Of a DNA stretch of 16,037 nucleotides, positions 1 through 6,256 are shown in pieces. The position numbers were made by a program, and so were the translations under genes. Below the pieces are notes generated by a model. The model made no database searches. It was not told the DNA's origin and saw only the letters and a list, made by a program, of their open reading frames with translations. Source of the DNA: JAPLZH01 sp964450345 (GTDB lineage Bacteria > Patescibacteriota > Minisyncoccia > Phycocordibacterales > PALSA-1337); the NCBI GenBank assembly GCA_964450345.1, contig CAYVEL010000014.1, positions 1 through 16,037 of the forward strand, read 5' to 3'. Position 1 is the stretch's first letter. Every line of letters begins with the position of its first letter.

Positions 1-894
1 TTTGACATAGTTAAAAAACTTAGAAGTATTTCACGCGCTTATATAATCACAGAGGATGAGAAGTATAATCCGATATACATTTCTAATCATAAATTTACTC
101 TTGGAAATCTTATCGAAAAAGTGCTGGAGGGACAGAAGGGTCAGTTTAAGACATTTAAAATCACTTGTGCGGGGGCAGGTTCTCCGGAGGTAAAAGAAAT
201 TAGTAAATATGTTAATACTACTTTTAATCTAAATGAAGCAGAGGAAGCTGATTTAAAAATTCATATAATAAAAATAGATAATATCTGGGAGATTGGTGTT
301 CAGATTACCCCTCGTCCAATATCTGTTAGAGATTATAGAATTGCGAATATGAGTGGGGCTATGGATCCTTCGACTGCTTATGCTATGAATTATTTTTGTG
401 AATTAGATAAGGCGGAATCGTATTTAAATATTTTTTCTGGAAGCGGTACTTTATTAATCGAGGCTGGGCAGTGCTATCCGAATCTTAAGAATTTAATTGG
501 CTTCGATAATGATAAGAAGCATATTTCTCTTTCAATTCAGAATATTACTAAGGCGGGTTTAATTAAGAGGGTTCAGGTAAAAGAGAAAGATATTTTCGAT
601 AACCCTGATTTAGGTCTGGGTAAATTCGATGTGATTACTTCTGATCTACCTTTCGGTATGTCTGTGTCTAAGGGTGATGATCTCGAGAAGCTTTACAAGA
701 CTTTTATGGAATATTGCGCGGATAATCTGAAACCTACTGGAAAACTAGCGATATATACGAGCGAATATGAAATTATGGAGCCGATTATTAATAAGTCTGA
801 TTTTAAAATAATTAAAACTTTAGAATTTAGAAATGTGACAGCGGTCGGTTCTTATCTAAGAACAAAAATGATTGTTTGTGAGTTTAAGAAATAG
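1..894 (+). CDS. THUMP-domain class I SAM-dependent RNA methyltransferase, 5'-truncated
   Basis: The frame is open from base 1, so the gene begins upstream of the window; the GTG at 121 lies inside it. The visible 297 residues show the end of a THUMP-like RNA-binding region, then a linker with RPISVRDYR. A Rossmann methyltransferase follows, with the SAM loop NIFSGSGT (visible residues about 143-150) and the catalytic SDLPFG motif (about 214-219). THUMP plus a (D/N)LPFG motif is characteristic of the UPF0020/Trm14/THUMPD3 group, which makes N2-methylguanosine in tRNA, or in rRNA for RlmL-like members. The exact target nucleotide cannot be read from the sequence. The stop TAG is followed after 2 bp by the GIY-YIG gene, so the two are probably co-transcribed. 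Confidence 0.85.
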   Translation, partial: FDIVKKLRSISRAYIITEDEKYNPIYISNHKFTLGNLIEKVLEGQKGQFKTFKITCAGAGSPEVKEISKYVNTTFNLNEAEEADLKIHIIKIDNIWEIGVQITPRPISVRDYRIANMSGAMDPSTAYAMNYFCELDKAESYLNIFSGSGTLLIEAGQCYPNLKNLIGFDNDKKHISLSIQNITKAGLIKRVQVKEKDIFDNPDLGLGKFDVITSDLPFGMSVSKGDDLEKLYKTFMEYCADNLKPTGKLAIYTSEYEIMEPIINKSDFKIIKTLEFRNVTAVGSYLRTKMIVCEFKK

Positions 895-896
895 AC

Positions 897-1145
897 ATGT
901 TTTTCACATACATATTGAAATGTGCAGATGAGACATTGTATGTAGGTTCGACTAACGATTTAGAAAAGCGTCTATATCAGCATAATAATCTAAAGAATGG
1001 TGCGCATTATACGAAAATTCGCAGACCCGTAGAGCTAATGTATTCTGAAAAATTTAAAACTTTAAAAAAGGCGAGAAGTAGGGAAGCAGAAATTAAGAGG
1101 TGGAAGAGGGAGGAGAAATTGGCTTTAATAAATAAAAATAAATAA
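897..1145 (+). CDS. GIY-YIG domain protein, UPF0213/YhbQ-like
   Basis: This 82-residue protein is a single GIY-YIG nuclease domain. It has TYILKC near the N-terminus, YVGST at about 15-19, the catalytic-type Arg in DLEKRLYQHN (about 21-30), the RRPVELMYSE segment (42-51) and the REAEIKRWKR helix (62-71) that carries the metal-binding Glu. Stand-alone proteins of this size form the UPF0213/YhbQ family, very common in small-genome bacteria; the physiological role is poorly defined, with DNA repair or nucleic-acid cleavage proposed. The ATG is 2 bp after the preceding stop, with no Shine-Dalgarno site, so translation is probably coupled to the methyltransferase gene. Confidence 0.88.
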   Translation: MFFTYILKCADETLYVGSTNDLEKRLYQHNNLKNGAHYTKIRRPVELMYSEKFKTLKKARSREAEIKRWKREEKLALINKNK

Positions 1146-1150
1146 ATGAA

Positions 1151-1178
1151 AAGCCACCAAGCAAAAACTCGGTGGCTT
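1151..1178 (-). terminator. Intrinsic terminator between convergent genes
   Basis: An 8-bp inverted repeat, AAGCCACC/GGTGGCTT, has a 12-nt loop; the stem could extend by 3 more positions with one mismatch. Read on the minus strand it is followed by a T-rich run (TTTTCATTTATTTATTTTT), the expected layout for terminating the gene at 1196-1648. The plus side has only a weak T tract, so termination of the GIY-YIG transcript here is less certain. Confidence 0.75.
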
Positions 1179-1195
1179 CAAGGCGAAGTTTTCAT

Positions 1196-1648
1196 CTAAC
1201 GCCACATCGACAGGATGTGACTAATTGGTTTTACGCCGGTGGCTACCGACTCGAAGACCTCATTAAATTTTGTGCCGGTCCGAACAGCTTTGGTCGAGAT
1301 GAAACGAACAATCGCAACAGCTTCTGAAGAACCAGTAATTCCAGCACTGATTTCAGCTGACTCGGTTAGCTCCTCGACTTCTTCTTCCGATAAACGGCCG
1401 AGCAGTCTAGTCATGATGGTCTCGGCATTTTTCGTGTGAGCGGTTACCATTTCATCAATACACTTCATGCAAGCGGTGGTGCCGTCCATGAACCCGACAT
1501 GTTGCATGTCATGTGTTTTGCAGTAGGCAGATGAGGCCTTCGCGCATTTTTCACAAGCTATTGTAATTAGACTCCCATTCGCTTGTTTGAGCGGGAGTAT
1601 ATAGATGAGTCTTGGGTCTTTTAGACCACAGATTTCGCATTTGTTCAT
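1196..1648 (-). CDS. Cys-rich, probably zinc-binding protein of unknown function
   Basis: Not a family I recognise. From the ATG at 1648 the product has 150 residues starting MNKCEICG. The Cys/His pairs are C4-x2-C7, C32-x2-C35, C43-x2-H46 and C60-x2-C63, enough for two zinc sites and resembling a cross-braced or B-box-like zinc finger. The C-terminal half (about 64-150) has no cysteines and looks helical, with an acidic LSEEEVEELTE stretch (86-96). The frame stays open upstream to a TTG at 1738, but that codon lies on the likely -35 box, so I prefer 1648. The gene is visibly richer in G and C than its neighbours and has its own terminator, consistent with acquisition or an unusual expression history. 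It is probably cytoplasmic; a nucleic-acid or regulatory role is a guess. Confidence 0.7.
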   Translation of the reverse strand: MNKCEICGLKDPRLIYILPLKQANGSLITIACEKCAKASSAYCKTHDMQHVGFMDGTTACMKCIDEMVTAHTKNAETIMTRLLGRLSEEEVEELTESAEISAGITGSSEAVAIVRFISTKAVRTGTKFNEVFESVATGVKPISHILSMWR

Positions 1649-1704
1649 AAAAGGAGCTTTCTTTTCAGGGTTATTTGTTGATTGTTTGGTTTTGGTGTTT
1701 TCAT
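1645..1704 (-). CDS. Possible 19-codon leader ORF before the Cys-rich protein
   Basis: On the minus strand an ATG (1704-1702) lies 5 nt after a -10-like TATTGT. It opens a 19-codon reading frame, MKTPKPNNQQITLKRKLLL, whose TGA (1647-1645) overlaps the ATG of the Cys-rich protein gene as ATGA. This arrangement is typical of translational coupling, but so short an ORF can arise by chance. It would also be the only TGA stop in the window, which argues against it. No function is proposed. Confidence 0.25.
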   Translation of the reverse strand: MKTPKPNNQQITLKRKLLL

Positions 1705-1709
1705 AAAAT

Positions 1710-1738
1710 ACAATACAACATATTTTATGTTTAATCAA
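1710..1738 (-). promoter_or_regulatory. Probable promoter of the Cys-rich protein gene
   Basis: The minus strand reads TTGATT (1738-1733), 17 bp, then TATTGT (1715-1710). This is a reasonable sigma-70-type promoter. Transcription would start near 1703, about 55 nt before the preferred ATG at 1648. Confidence 0.5.
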
Positions 1739-1809
1739 TATTTAGGAGAAGATATTAATATATTAAAAATACTTCTAAAGACGTTTTAGTTTTTTGTGTT
1801 TGGTATATT

Positions 1810-1818
1810 TGGTATAAT
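1810..1818 (+). promoter_or_regulatory. Extended -10 promoter, leaderless start of first Nudix gene
   Basis: TGGTATAAT is a perfect extended -10. Only 6 nt (CTCTTT) separate it from the ATG at 1825, so transcription should begin at or next to the start codon. There is no clear -35, as expected for the extended class. The same 22-bp block recurs before the second Nudix gene (1808-1829 and 2284-2305). Confidence 0.75.
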
Positions 1819-1824
1819 CTCTTT

Positions 1825-2274
1825 ATGAATATAGGCTTTGATTATGTAGGAATAACTACTCCATTTTATTGTCATGATGGTAATGGAAAAATACTATTAC
1901 ATAAAAGAACAACAGAGTGTAGGGATGAACACAATCGCTGGGACGCTGGTTCTGGAAAACTAGAATTCAATCTTTCGTTAGAAGAAAATGTTTTAAAGGA
2001 ATTAGAGGAAGAATATGGCTGTAAAGGTAAAATAGAATCGCAATTACCAGCCCATGATATTTTAAGAGAACATGATGGAAAGAAAACTCATTGGATCGCC
2101 GTACCATTTTTTATAAGAGTTAATCCCGAAGATGTTAAAAATAATGAACCACACAAAATTGCTGAAATTGGTTGGTTTGAATTAGATAAATTACCAGAAC
2201 CATTACATACGGGTTTTGCGTATACCCTTAATAAATACAAGGAATATTTTGAAAAGGTTTTGAATAAGAAATAG
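1825..2274 (+). CDS. Nudix hydrolase with altered Nudix box
   Basis: A 149-residue single-domain Nudix protein. The Nudix box occupies residues 44-66 (GKLEFNLSLEENVLKELEEE, then YGC). Compared with Gx5Ex7REUxEExGU, the first Glu is Leu50 and the Arg is Lys58, while Glu59, Glu62 and Glu63, which bind the catalytic metal, are kept. Family members hydrolyse nucleoside diphosphates linked to another group, such as damaged dNTPs or nucleotide sugars; the substrate cannot be read here. The HNRWDAGSGKLEF context suggests membership near isopentenyl-diphosphate isomerase-like or general NTP-type Nudix proteins. It is first of three consecutive Nudix genes; the start is set by the -10 box 6 nt upstream. 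Confidence 0.82.
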   Translation: MNIGFDYVGITTPFYCHDGNGKILLHKRTTECRDEHNRWDAGSGKLEFNLSLEENVLKELEEEYGCKGKIESQLPAHDILREHDGKKTHWIAVPFFIRVNPEDVKNNEPHKIAEIGWFELDKLPEPLHTGFAYTLNKYKEYFEKVLNKK

Positions 2275-2285
2275 ATTTTTTATTT

Positions 2286-2294
2286 TGGTATAAT
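2286..2294 (+). promoter_or_regulatory. Extended -10 promoter, leaderless start of second Nudix gene
   Basis: TGGTATAAT is followed by CTCTTT and then the ATG at 2301, exactly as upstream of 1825. The copy sits 11 bp after the stop of the first Nudix gene, so the second gene can be transcribed on its own. Confidence 0.75.
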
Positions 2295-2300
2295 CTCTTT

Positions 2301-2744
2301 ATGAAAAAAGACGCCACAGAAAATCAGAAAGACAGACCAAAAATCGGTATAGGTGTAGTGGTGATTAGGGATGGAAAAATTCTTATCGGAGAGAGAATAA
2401 GTAGTCACGGAAGTGGTACTTTTATGATTCCTGGAGGACATCTAGAATTCGGAGAGAGTTTCGAAGAGACTGCTATGAGAGAAGTGGAAGAGGAAACCGG
2501 ATTAAAAAATTTAAAAATAAAAGGAGTTATATCTATTGGTAATGATATTGCTTATGATAAGCACTATGTTTCTATTGGTATATTAGCTGAATCTCTAAAG
2601 GAAGATGGCGAGCCATATCCTGCTGAACCTGAAAAGTCTAAGAATTGGAAATGGTATGATCCGAAGGAGCTTCCAGAAAATCTTTTTTTACCAAGTAAAA
2701 AGGTGATAGAGAATTGGTTAAGCGGAAAAGTTTACTCTGATTAA
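2301..2744 (+). CDS. Nudix hydrolase, NUDT15/MutT-like
   Basis: This 147-residue protein has a complete Nudix box at residues 46-68 (GHLEFGES, then MREVEEETGL). The preceding RPKIGIGVVVIRDGKILIGER strand (12-32) and the FMIPGGHLEFGES core resemble the NUDT15/MTH2-type nucleotide diphosphatases, which remove oxidised or otherwise non-canonical nucleoside triphosphates. A role in cleaning the nucleotide pool, or in salvage in an organism that imports nucleotides, is inferred. It has its own leaderless-type promoter and precedes the third Nudix gene by 14 bp. The NWKWYDPKELPENLFLPSK tail (115-133) is the usual substrate-specificity region. Confidence 0.88.
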   Translation: MKKDATENQKDRPKIGIGVVVIRDGKILIGERISSHGSGTFMIPGGHLEFGESFEETAMREVEEETGLKNLKIKGVISIGNDIAYDKHYVSIGILAESLKEDGEPYPAEPEKSKNWKWYDPKELPENLFLPSKKVIENWLSGKVYSD

Positions 2745-2758
2745 GACTAATTTAATTT

Positions 2759-3345
2759 ATGATTTCTAAAACAAAGCCAGAAAATTTTAAAGAAAAGTTT
2801 GAAGTCGTCAGTTGTTTTATTGAGTGTGGTTCAGAAATTCTCCTATTACATAGGCATGATCATAAACCTCAGGGAAACACTTGGGGAGTTCCTGCTGGAA
2901 AGATCGATAGTGATGAGGATATGTTTGGTGCTGTCTCTAGAGAAGTCGGTGAGGAGACCGGGGTTTTAAGACCGAAAGAAGAATATAAATATTTTGATAA
3001 ATTATATGTTAGATATGATGATTATGATTTTATTTATCACATGTTTCATCTTCCATTAAATTCAAAGCCGAAACTTAGAATAAGTGACAAAGAACATAAA
3101 GATCACGTTTGGAAAAAACCGAAAGAAGCTCTCGATTTACCGTTAATTCAAGACGAGGATTTTTGTATTAAGTNNNNNNNNNNNNNNNNNNNNNNNNNNN
3201 NNNNNNNNNNNNNNNNNNNNNNNNNNNNNNNNNNNNNNNNNNNNNNNNNNNNNNNNNNNNNNNNNNNNNNNNNCCGAAAGAAGCTCTCGATTTACCGTTA
3301 ATTCAAGACGAGGATTTTTGTATTAAGTTGTTCTATAAAATTTAG
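2759..3345 (+). CDS. Nudix hydrolase interrupted by an artificial assembly gap
   Basis: The protein begins MISKTKPENF and has a canonical Nudix box at residues 47-69 (GKIDSDEDMFGAVS, then REVGEETGV). The frame reaches FCIK at 3172 and then meets 100 Ns. The 55 bp before the gap (3119-3173) are repeated exactly after it (3274-3328). Removing the Ns and one copy restores a single frame ending LFYKI and TAG at 3345, for a protein of 143 residues, normal for the family. As deposited, the gap shifts the frame and gives a false C-terminus. The substrate is unknown; the HRHDHKPQGNTWGVPAGK segment (31-48) is typical of NTP-type Nudix enzymes. Confidence 0.82.
3119..3328 (+). repeat. Exact 55-bp direct repeat flanking the N gap (assembly artefact)
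   Basis: Bases 3119-3173 and 3274-3328 are identical over 55 bp, starting CCGAAAGAAGCTCTCG and ending TTGTATTAAGT. They touch the N run on each side. A 55-bp overlap equals a common assembler k-mer size, so two contigs were probably joined end to end instead of being merged. Confidence 0.9.
3174..3273. other. Run of 100 N (scaffold gap)
   Basis: Exactly 100 undetermined bases, the conventional placeholder for a gap of unknown size. The duplicated flanks suggest that no sequence is actually missing. Confidence 0.95.
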
Positions 3346-3357
3346 TTATTTTGTTCA

Positions 3358-3386
3358 TTGACAGCAATTTTTTAATACGCTATCAT
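3358..3386 (+). promoter_or_regulatory. Promoter of the arsR-like gene
   Basis: TTGACA (3358-3363), a 17-bp spacer and TATCAT (3381-3386) make a near-consensus promoter. The ATG at 3393 follows the -10 box by 6 nt, again predicting a leaderless mRNA and excluding the in-frame TTG at 3351, which lies upstream of the promoter. Confidence 0.75.
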
Positions 3387-3404
3387 TCAAATATGCATTT
3401 GAAT
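3385..3404. promoter_or_regulatory. Perfect inverted repeat, candidate ArsR-type operator
   Basis: ATTCAAAT and ATTTGAAT are perfect 8-bp arms around a 4-bp centre. They overlap the end of the -10 box, the likely transcription start and the ATG of the regulator gene. ArsR/SmtB proteins bind AT-rich inverted repeats of this general form next to their own promoter, so autorepression is the natural reading (inference). Confidence 0.6.
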
Positions 3405-3665
3405 GAATTAGCTAAGTTAATGCGCACAGCGGGGGATGAAAGCAGGTTAAAAATACTATGTGCTATTTTTAGTCATAGTAAAATCTGTGTTTCTGAAATA
3501 GCTCAAAAATTAGATTTGAGCGTGGCTATTGTGTCGCATCATCTTCAGGTTATGTCTCGTGAGGGATTAGTAATTCCCGTGAGAGATGGTAAGAAAGTTT
3601 GTTATGAATTACCAAAAGATGAATTTACTAAAGATCTAAAGAAATTCATTTGTAAATATAAATAA
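3393..3665 (+). CDS. ArsR/SmtB-family winged-helix transcriptional regulator
   Basis: From the ATG at 3393 the protein has 90 residues. It shows the ArsR fold in order: LMRTAGDESRLKIL (9-22), the helix-turn-helix ICVSEIAQKLDLSVAIVSHHLQVM (31-54) and the wing GLVIPVRDGKKVCYEL (58-73). Cysteines are at 23, 32, 70 and 87. The classical ArsR CxC in helix 3 is here C32-V-S34, so the inducer could be a metal held by other residues, a thiol-redox signal or something else. It heads a probable operon with a glutaredoxin and a DUF2892 membrane protein, which points to redox or metal stress. A palindrome over its start codon suggests autorepression. Confidence 0.9.
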   Translation: MHLNELAKLMRTAGDESRLKILCAIFSHSKICVSEIAQKLDLSVAIVSHHLQVMSREGLVIPVRDGKKVCYELPKDEFTKDLKKFICKYK

Positions 3666-3731
3666 AAGTTAAAGAAGTTTATTAAAATTTTAAAAAAAAT
3701 AGATTAAAAATTAATAATTAAAAATAAAAAT

Positions 3732-3968
3732 ATGAAAAATAATAATGTAATAGTTTATTCAACACCAACATGTCCATACTGTGTAATAGCGAAAGAGTTC
3801 TTGAAGAAAAATAATATCGAATTTATTGATAAAGATGTTAGTAGAGATCGTAATTCGGCTAATGAAATGATTGCTAAAAGTGGTCAGATGGGTGTGCCCG
3901 TTCTAGATATTAATGGCGAGATCTTGGTCGGATATGATCCAGAAGCTATTTTGTCTTTGGTTAAATAA
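3732..3968 (+). CDS. Glutaredoxin/NrdH-like thiol oxidoreductase (CPYC)
   Basis: A 78-residue, single-domain thioredoxin-fold protein with the dithiol active site C14-P-Y-C17 and the cis-proline loop GVPV (54-57). The C-terminal GEILVGYDPEAI matches the glutathione or substrate-binding end of bacterial glutaredoxins. It is cytoplasmic, with no signal peptide. Such small proteins reduce protein disulfides or ribonucleotide reductase; many CPR bacteria lack glutathione synthesis, so the electron donor is uncertain. It lies 66 bp after the ArsR-like gene and 7 bp before the DUF2892 gene, and is probably controlled by the regulator. Confidence 0.88.
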   Translation: MKNNNVIVYSTPTCPYCVIAKEFLKKNNIEFIDKDVSRDRNSANEMIAKSGQMGVPVLDINGEILVGYDPEAILSLVK

Positions 3969-3975
3969 TAAAAAA

Positions 3976-4881
3976 ATGATAAAAAATTTAAAAAATGAAG
4001 GAGTTGTAGATAGATTGATTAGATTATTGGTTGCCGAGATTCTACTTCTAACTGCTTTTTTCTGGTTAGATGGCGTATCACAGATATTTGTATATGTTTT
4101 GGGTCTGATTAGCTTATTTACTTCTATTTCTGGTTTCTGTGCACTGTATAAAGTTTTTGGTATAAAGACTATTTTAGAAAATCCAAAGAAGACATCAGTC
4201 TATATAAAAGTTATTTTCGCTCTACTTTTTGTTTTGATTGCTGTCCTGGGTAGTTATTACAGCGCCTTTTTATCTAAGAAGTTTTTCTTAGATGATTATA
4301 CAAAGATGAATAACTATTATAAGCAGACCCTTTTCTTTACGGGTCAGATTAACAGAGATGAGGCTGTAAAAAATTATTCTAAACTTGTGGAAGAATATAG
4401 TTCTTTTTCTAAGAAATATACTAAATATCATCCGTATGTAATAAGAATGGATGAAAAGTTTAATTCAGATTTGGAGAGTATTAATAAAATAATTTCTTCA
4501 GTTAAGGATTTGGTCTCGACCGGTGATCTAAAGCAGGCTCATCTAGATCTAGAATCTGTTAGACCGATTTTTCAAGATATTTTAAAGAGAAATAATTTCT
4601 CAATGCTCGCTATTACTCTAGTAGATTTTCATGATGCTATGGAGAAAATTATCTCGAGTGCTGATAATAAAGACGCAGAAGGCTTAATAGCCGTATATCC
4701 AGAAGTTGATTTAAAACTTAAAGCGGTTGAAGAAATTACAAATGACGATGAGATTAAGAATATCAGAGTTAAACTTGATGAAACTTTAGATTTAGCAAAG
4801 AGTGGTAAGAAAGATGAACTTTCAGCTAAAGCAGCTGAATTAAAAAGCGCTTTCGTTAAAGTGTATTTGAAAAGAGGTTAG
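3976..4881 (+). CDS. DUF2892 (YgaP-type) membrane protein with long C-terminal helical domain
   Basis: The ATG at 3976, 7 bp after the glutaredoxin stop, gives 301 residues; the in-frame codon at 3913 lies inside the glutaredoxin gene and is rejected. Residues 1-65 match DUF2892: DRLIRLLVAEILLLTAF, a second membrane helix at about 34-50, and the GFCALYKVFGI signature (53-63). A third helix spans about 77-97. The remaining 200 residues are charged and helical, probably a four-helix-bundle domain outside the membrane, with an RNN...VDFHDAMEKI segment (195-226) whose His219 and Met222 could bind metal or haem. DUF2892 proteins often accompany rhodaneses and redox or metal regulators, which fits this operon. 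The role of the tail is unknown. Confidence 0.72.
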   Translation: MIKNLKNEGVVDRLIRLLVAEILLLTAFFWLDGVSQIFVYVLGLISLFTSISGFCALYKVFGIKTILENPKKTSVYIKVIFALLFVLIAVLGSYYSAFLSKKFFLDDYTKMNNYYKQTLFFTGQINRDEAVKNYSKLVEEYSSFSKKYTKYHPYVIRMDEKFNSDLESINKIISSVKDLVSTGDLKQAHLDLESVRPIFQDILKRNNFSMLAITLVDFHDAMEKIISSADNKDAEGLIAVYPEVDLKLKAVEEITNDDEIKNIRVKLDETLDLAKSGKKDELSAKAAELKSAFVKVYLKRG

Positions 4882-4920
4882 TAAAAAGTAGTTTCGGAAA
4901 TAAAAATAAATATAAAAAAT

Positions 4921-4960
4921 AAAAATCGACTCGCAACTATCTGATGCGAGTCGGTTTTTA
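4921..4960 (+). terminator. Strong intrinsic terminator of the ArsR-glutaredoxin-DUF2892 operon
   Basis: A perfect 9-bp stem, CGACTCGCA/TGCGAGTCG (4927-4935 with 4945-4953), has a 9-nt loop and is followed by GTTTTTA. An A tract precedes the stem. This closes the operon 40 bp after its last stop. Confidence 0.9.
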
Positions 4961-4997
4961 GATTACAAAAACTCTAAAATAGCTTAGTATTAAGTCC

Positions 4998-5525
4998 ATG
5001 ATTAGAAAGATAATTTCACTTATAACTTTTCCTGGAGTGATTACTCATGAGCTTGCTCATAAGACCGCTTGTGATTCTATGGGGGTTAAAGTTCATAAGG
5101 TGGTTTATTTTAGATTCGGAAATCCTTCCGGTTTAGTAGAGTATGCAGACACCGCTACTTGCAGACAGACTTTCTGGATATCTATTAGTCCGTTTTTATT
5201 AAATACTTTTCTGGCTCTGGTATTTAGTTTTTTTGTTTTGAAAACAGGGGGAGATTATCTTTTAAGTATTGTCCTTCTTTGGCTCGCTTTTTCAATGGGG
5301 CTCCACGCTTTTCCAAGTAATAAAGACATGGAGAATGTTTATAAGAGTAATAAACAGGCTATTAAACAGAGTTCTATTATCACTTCGATTTTCTATATCC
5401 TATTTTTCCCATTTGTTTGGCTTCTTTGGACCTTGAATAAGCTTAGATTTTTCTTGTTTGATATTATTTATTCTGTTTTGCTAATACTTATTGGTTTGGG
5501 TATTTTACAGAAAATTTTTCATTAA
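4998..5525 (+). CDS. Membrane zinc metalloprotease-like protein (HELAH, M50/DUF3267-like)
   Basis: A 175-residue protein with the zinc-binding HExxH motif HELAH at residues 17-21, at the end of the first hydrophobic stretch. Four or five membrane segments are visible, at about 57-80, 87-105, 127-145 and 150-172. The GLHAFPSNKDM segment (101-111) resembles the second conserved motif of small M50-like/DUF3267 proteins, where an Asp near the membrane provides the third ligand. The family is thought to cut proteins within or next to the membrane, but many members are uncharacterised. A TAGTAT box ends 7 nt before the ATG, a weak leaderless-type promoter after the terminator. Confidence 0.72.
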   Translation: MIRKIISLITFPGVITHELAHKTACDSMGVKVHKVVYFRFGNPSGLVEYADTATCRQTFWISISPFLLNTFLALVFSFFVLKTGGDYLLSIVLLWLAFSMGLHAFPSNKDMENVYKSNKQAIKQSSIITSIFYILFFPFVWLLWTLNKLRFFLFDIIYSVLLILIGLGILQKIFH

Positions 5526-5548
5526 GTTTTTTAATTATTTTAGGGTAA

Positions 5549-5557
5549 TGTTAGAAT
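5549..5557 (+). promoter_or_regulatory. Extended -10 promoter, leaderless start of HAD gene
   Basis: TGTTAGAAT (TG, one base, TAGAAT) ends 6 nt before the ATG at 5564. The spacing matches that at 1825, 2301 and 3393. Confidence 0.6.
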
Positions 5558-5563
5558 ACTAAA

Positions 5564-6160
5564 ATGAAAAAGAAAATAATCGGCGTTGATTTTGACGATG
5601 TCCTATTTAATTTTAATAGGAGTTTCGTAGATTTTTGTAATAAAAAATACGGAACTAAAATGACATACGAAAAGATTACCGATTATATGATGGAAAAATC
5701 TTGGAATGAGCCGATAGAAGTAATACTTAAAAGGATAGAGGAATTTTTTAAATCTGGTGAGCATGATTTAGTTATTCCTCTAGCTGGTTCTGAAGATGCT
5801 ATTAAAAGTCTATCTTCTAAATATGATTTAGTGGTGATAACTTCTCGTCCTGATCTAATTAAAGAGTCTACTAACAGATGGATAAACAAAAATTTCGGTG
5901 ATGTTTTTAAAGGTGTACATTTCTCTAATCAATTTATGACTGGTGGAGGCGTAGCTAGAAAAAAGAGTGAAATTTGTAAAGAAATAGGGGTGAATCTTTT
6001 TATTGAAGATGCGCCTGTTTATTCTATGAATATAGCTAAAAACGGTATTCCTGTAATCTTATTAAATACGCCATATAATCAGAACGTATCTCACGAACTG
6101 ATTTCTAGGGTTAATTCTTGGGCTGAAGTAGAAGGAAAAATAGGGGAGATATTGGGCTAA
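5564..6160 (+). CDS. HAD-superfamily phosphatase, 5'-nucleotidase (NT5C-like)
   Basis: A 198-residue HAD hydrolase. Motif I is DFDDVL (residues 9-14), with Asp9 the nucleophile and Asp11 the acid/base; motif II is TSR (93-95); motif III is the Lys of ARKKSEICKE (131-140); motif IV is EDA (148-150). The FNRSFVDFCNKKYG cap region and the overall size match the NT5C/YqfW-type 5'(3')-deoxyribonucleotidases, which dephosphorylate nucleoside monophosphates. This activity would fit the Nudix genes nearby in nucleotide salvage (inference). The gene has a leaderless-type promoter, and no obvious terminator follows it. Confidence 0.8.
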   Translation: MKKKIIGVDFDDVLFNFNRSFVDFCNKKYGTKMTYEKITDYMMEKSWNEPIEVILKRIEEFFKSGEHDLVIPLAGSEDAIKSLSSKYDLVVITSRPDLIKESTNRWINKNFGDVFKGVHFSNQFMTGGGVARKKSEICKEIGVNLFIEDAPVYSMNIAKNGIPVILLNTPYNQNVSHELISRVNSWAEVEGKIGEILG

Positions 6161-6180
6161 TAAAATCTGGCTATATATTA

Positions 6181-6210
6181 TTGACATATTACGTTATTTC
6201 GTGTTATAAT
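6181..6210 (+). promoter_or_regulatory. Consensus sigma-70 promoter
   Basis: TTGACA (6181-6186), an 18-bp spacer and TATAAT (6205-6210) are both perfect hexamers, and TG at 6202-6203 adds an extended -10. It is the strongest promoter in the window. It leaves a leader of about 40 nt with an AAAGGA ribosome-binding site (6245-6250) 6 nt before the GTG at 6257. Confidence 0.88.
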
Positions 6211-6256
6211 ATGTATGTTAGAAATTTAACAAACAAAAAAGAAGAAAGGATACAAA

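Noticed and set aside
3174..3301. C-terminal RKKLSIYR of the third Nudix protein as read through the N run
   Set aside because: It is produced by the arbitrary length of the gap, which shifts the frame; the duplicated flank restores a different and sensible end.
3351..3392. TTG start giving 14 extra residues for the ArsR-like protein
   Set aside because: The codon lies upstream of the TTGACA/TATCAT promoter, and the extra residues do not belong to the ArsR fold.
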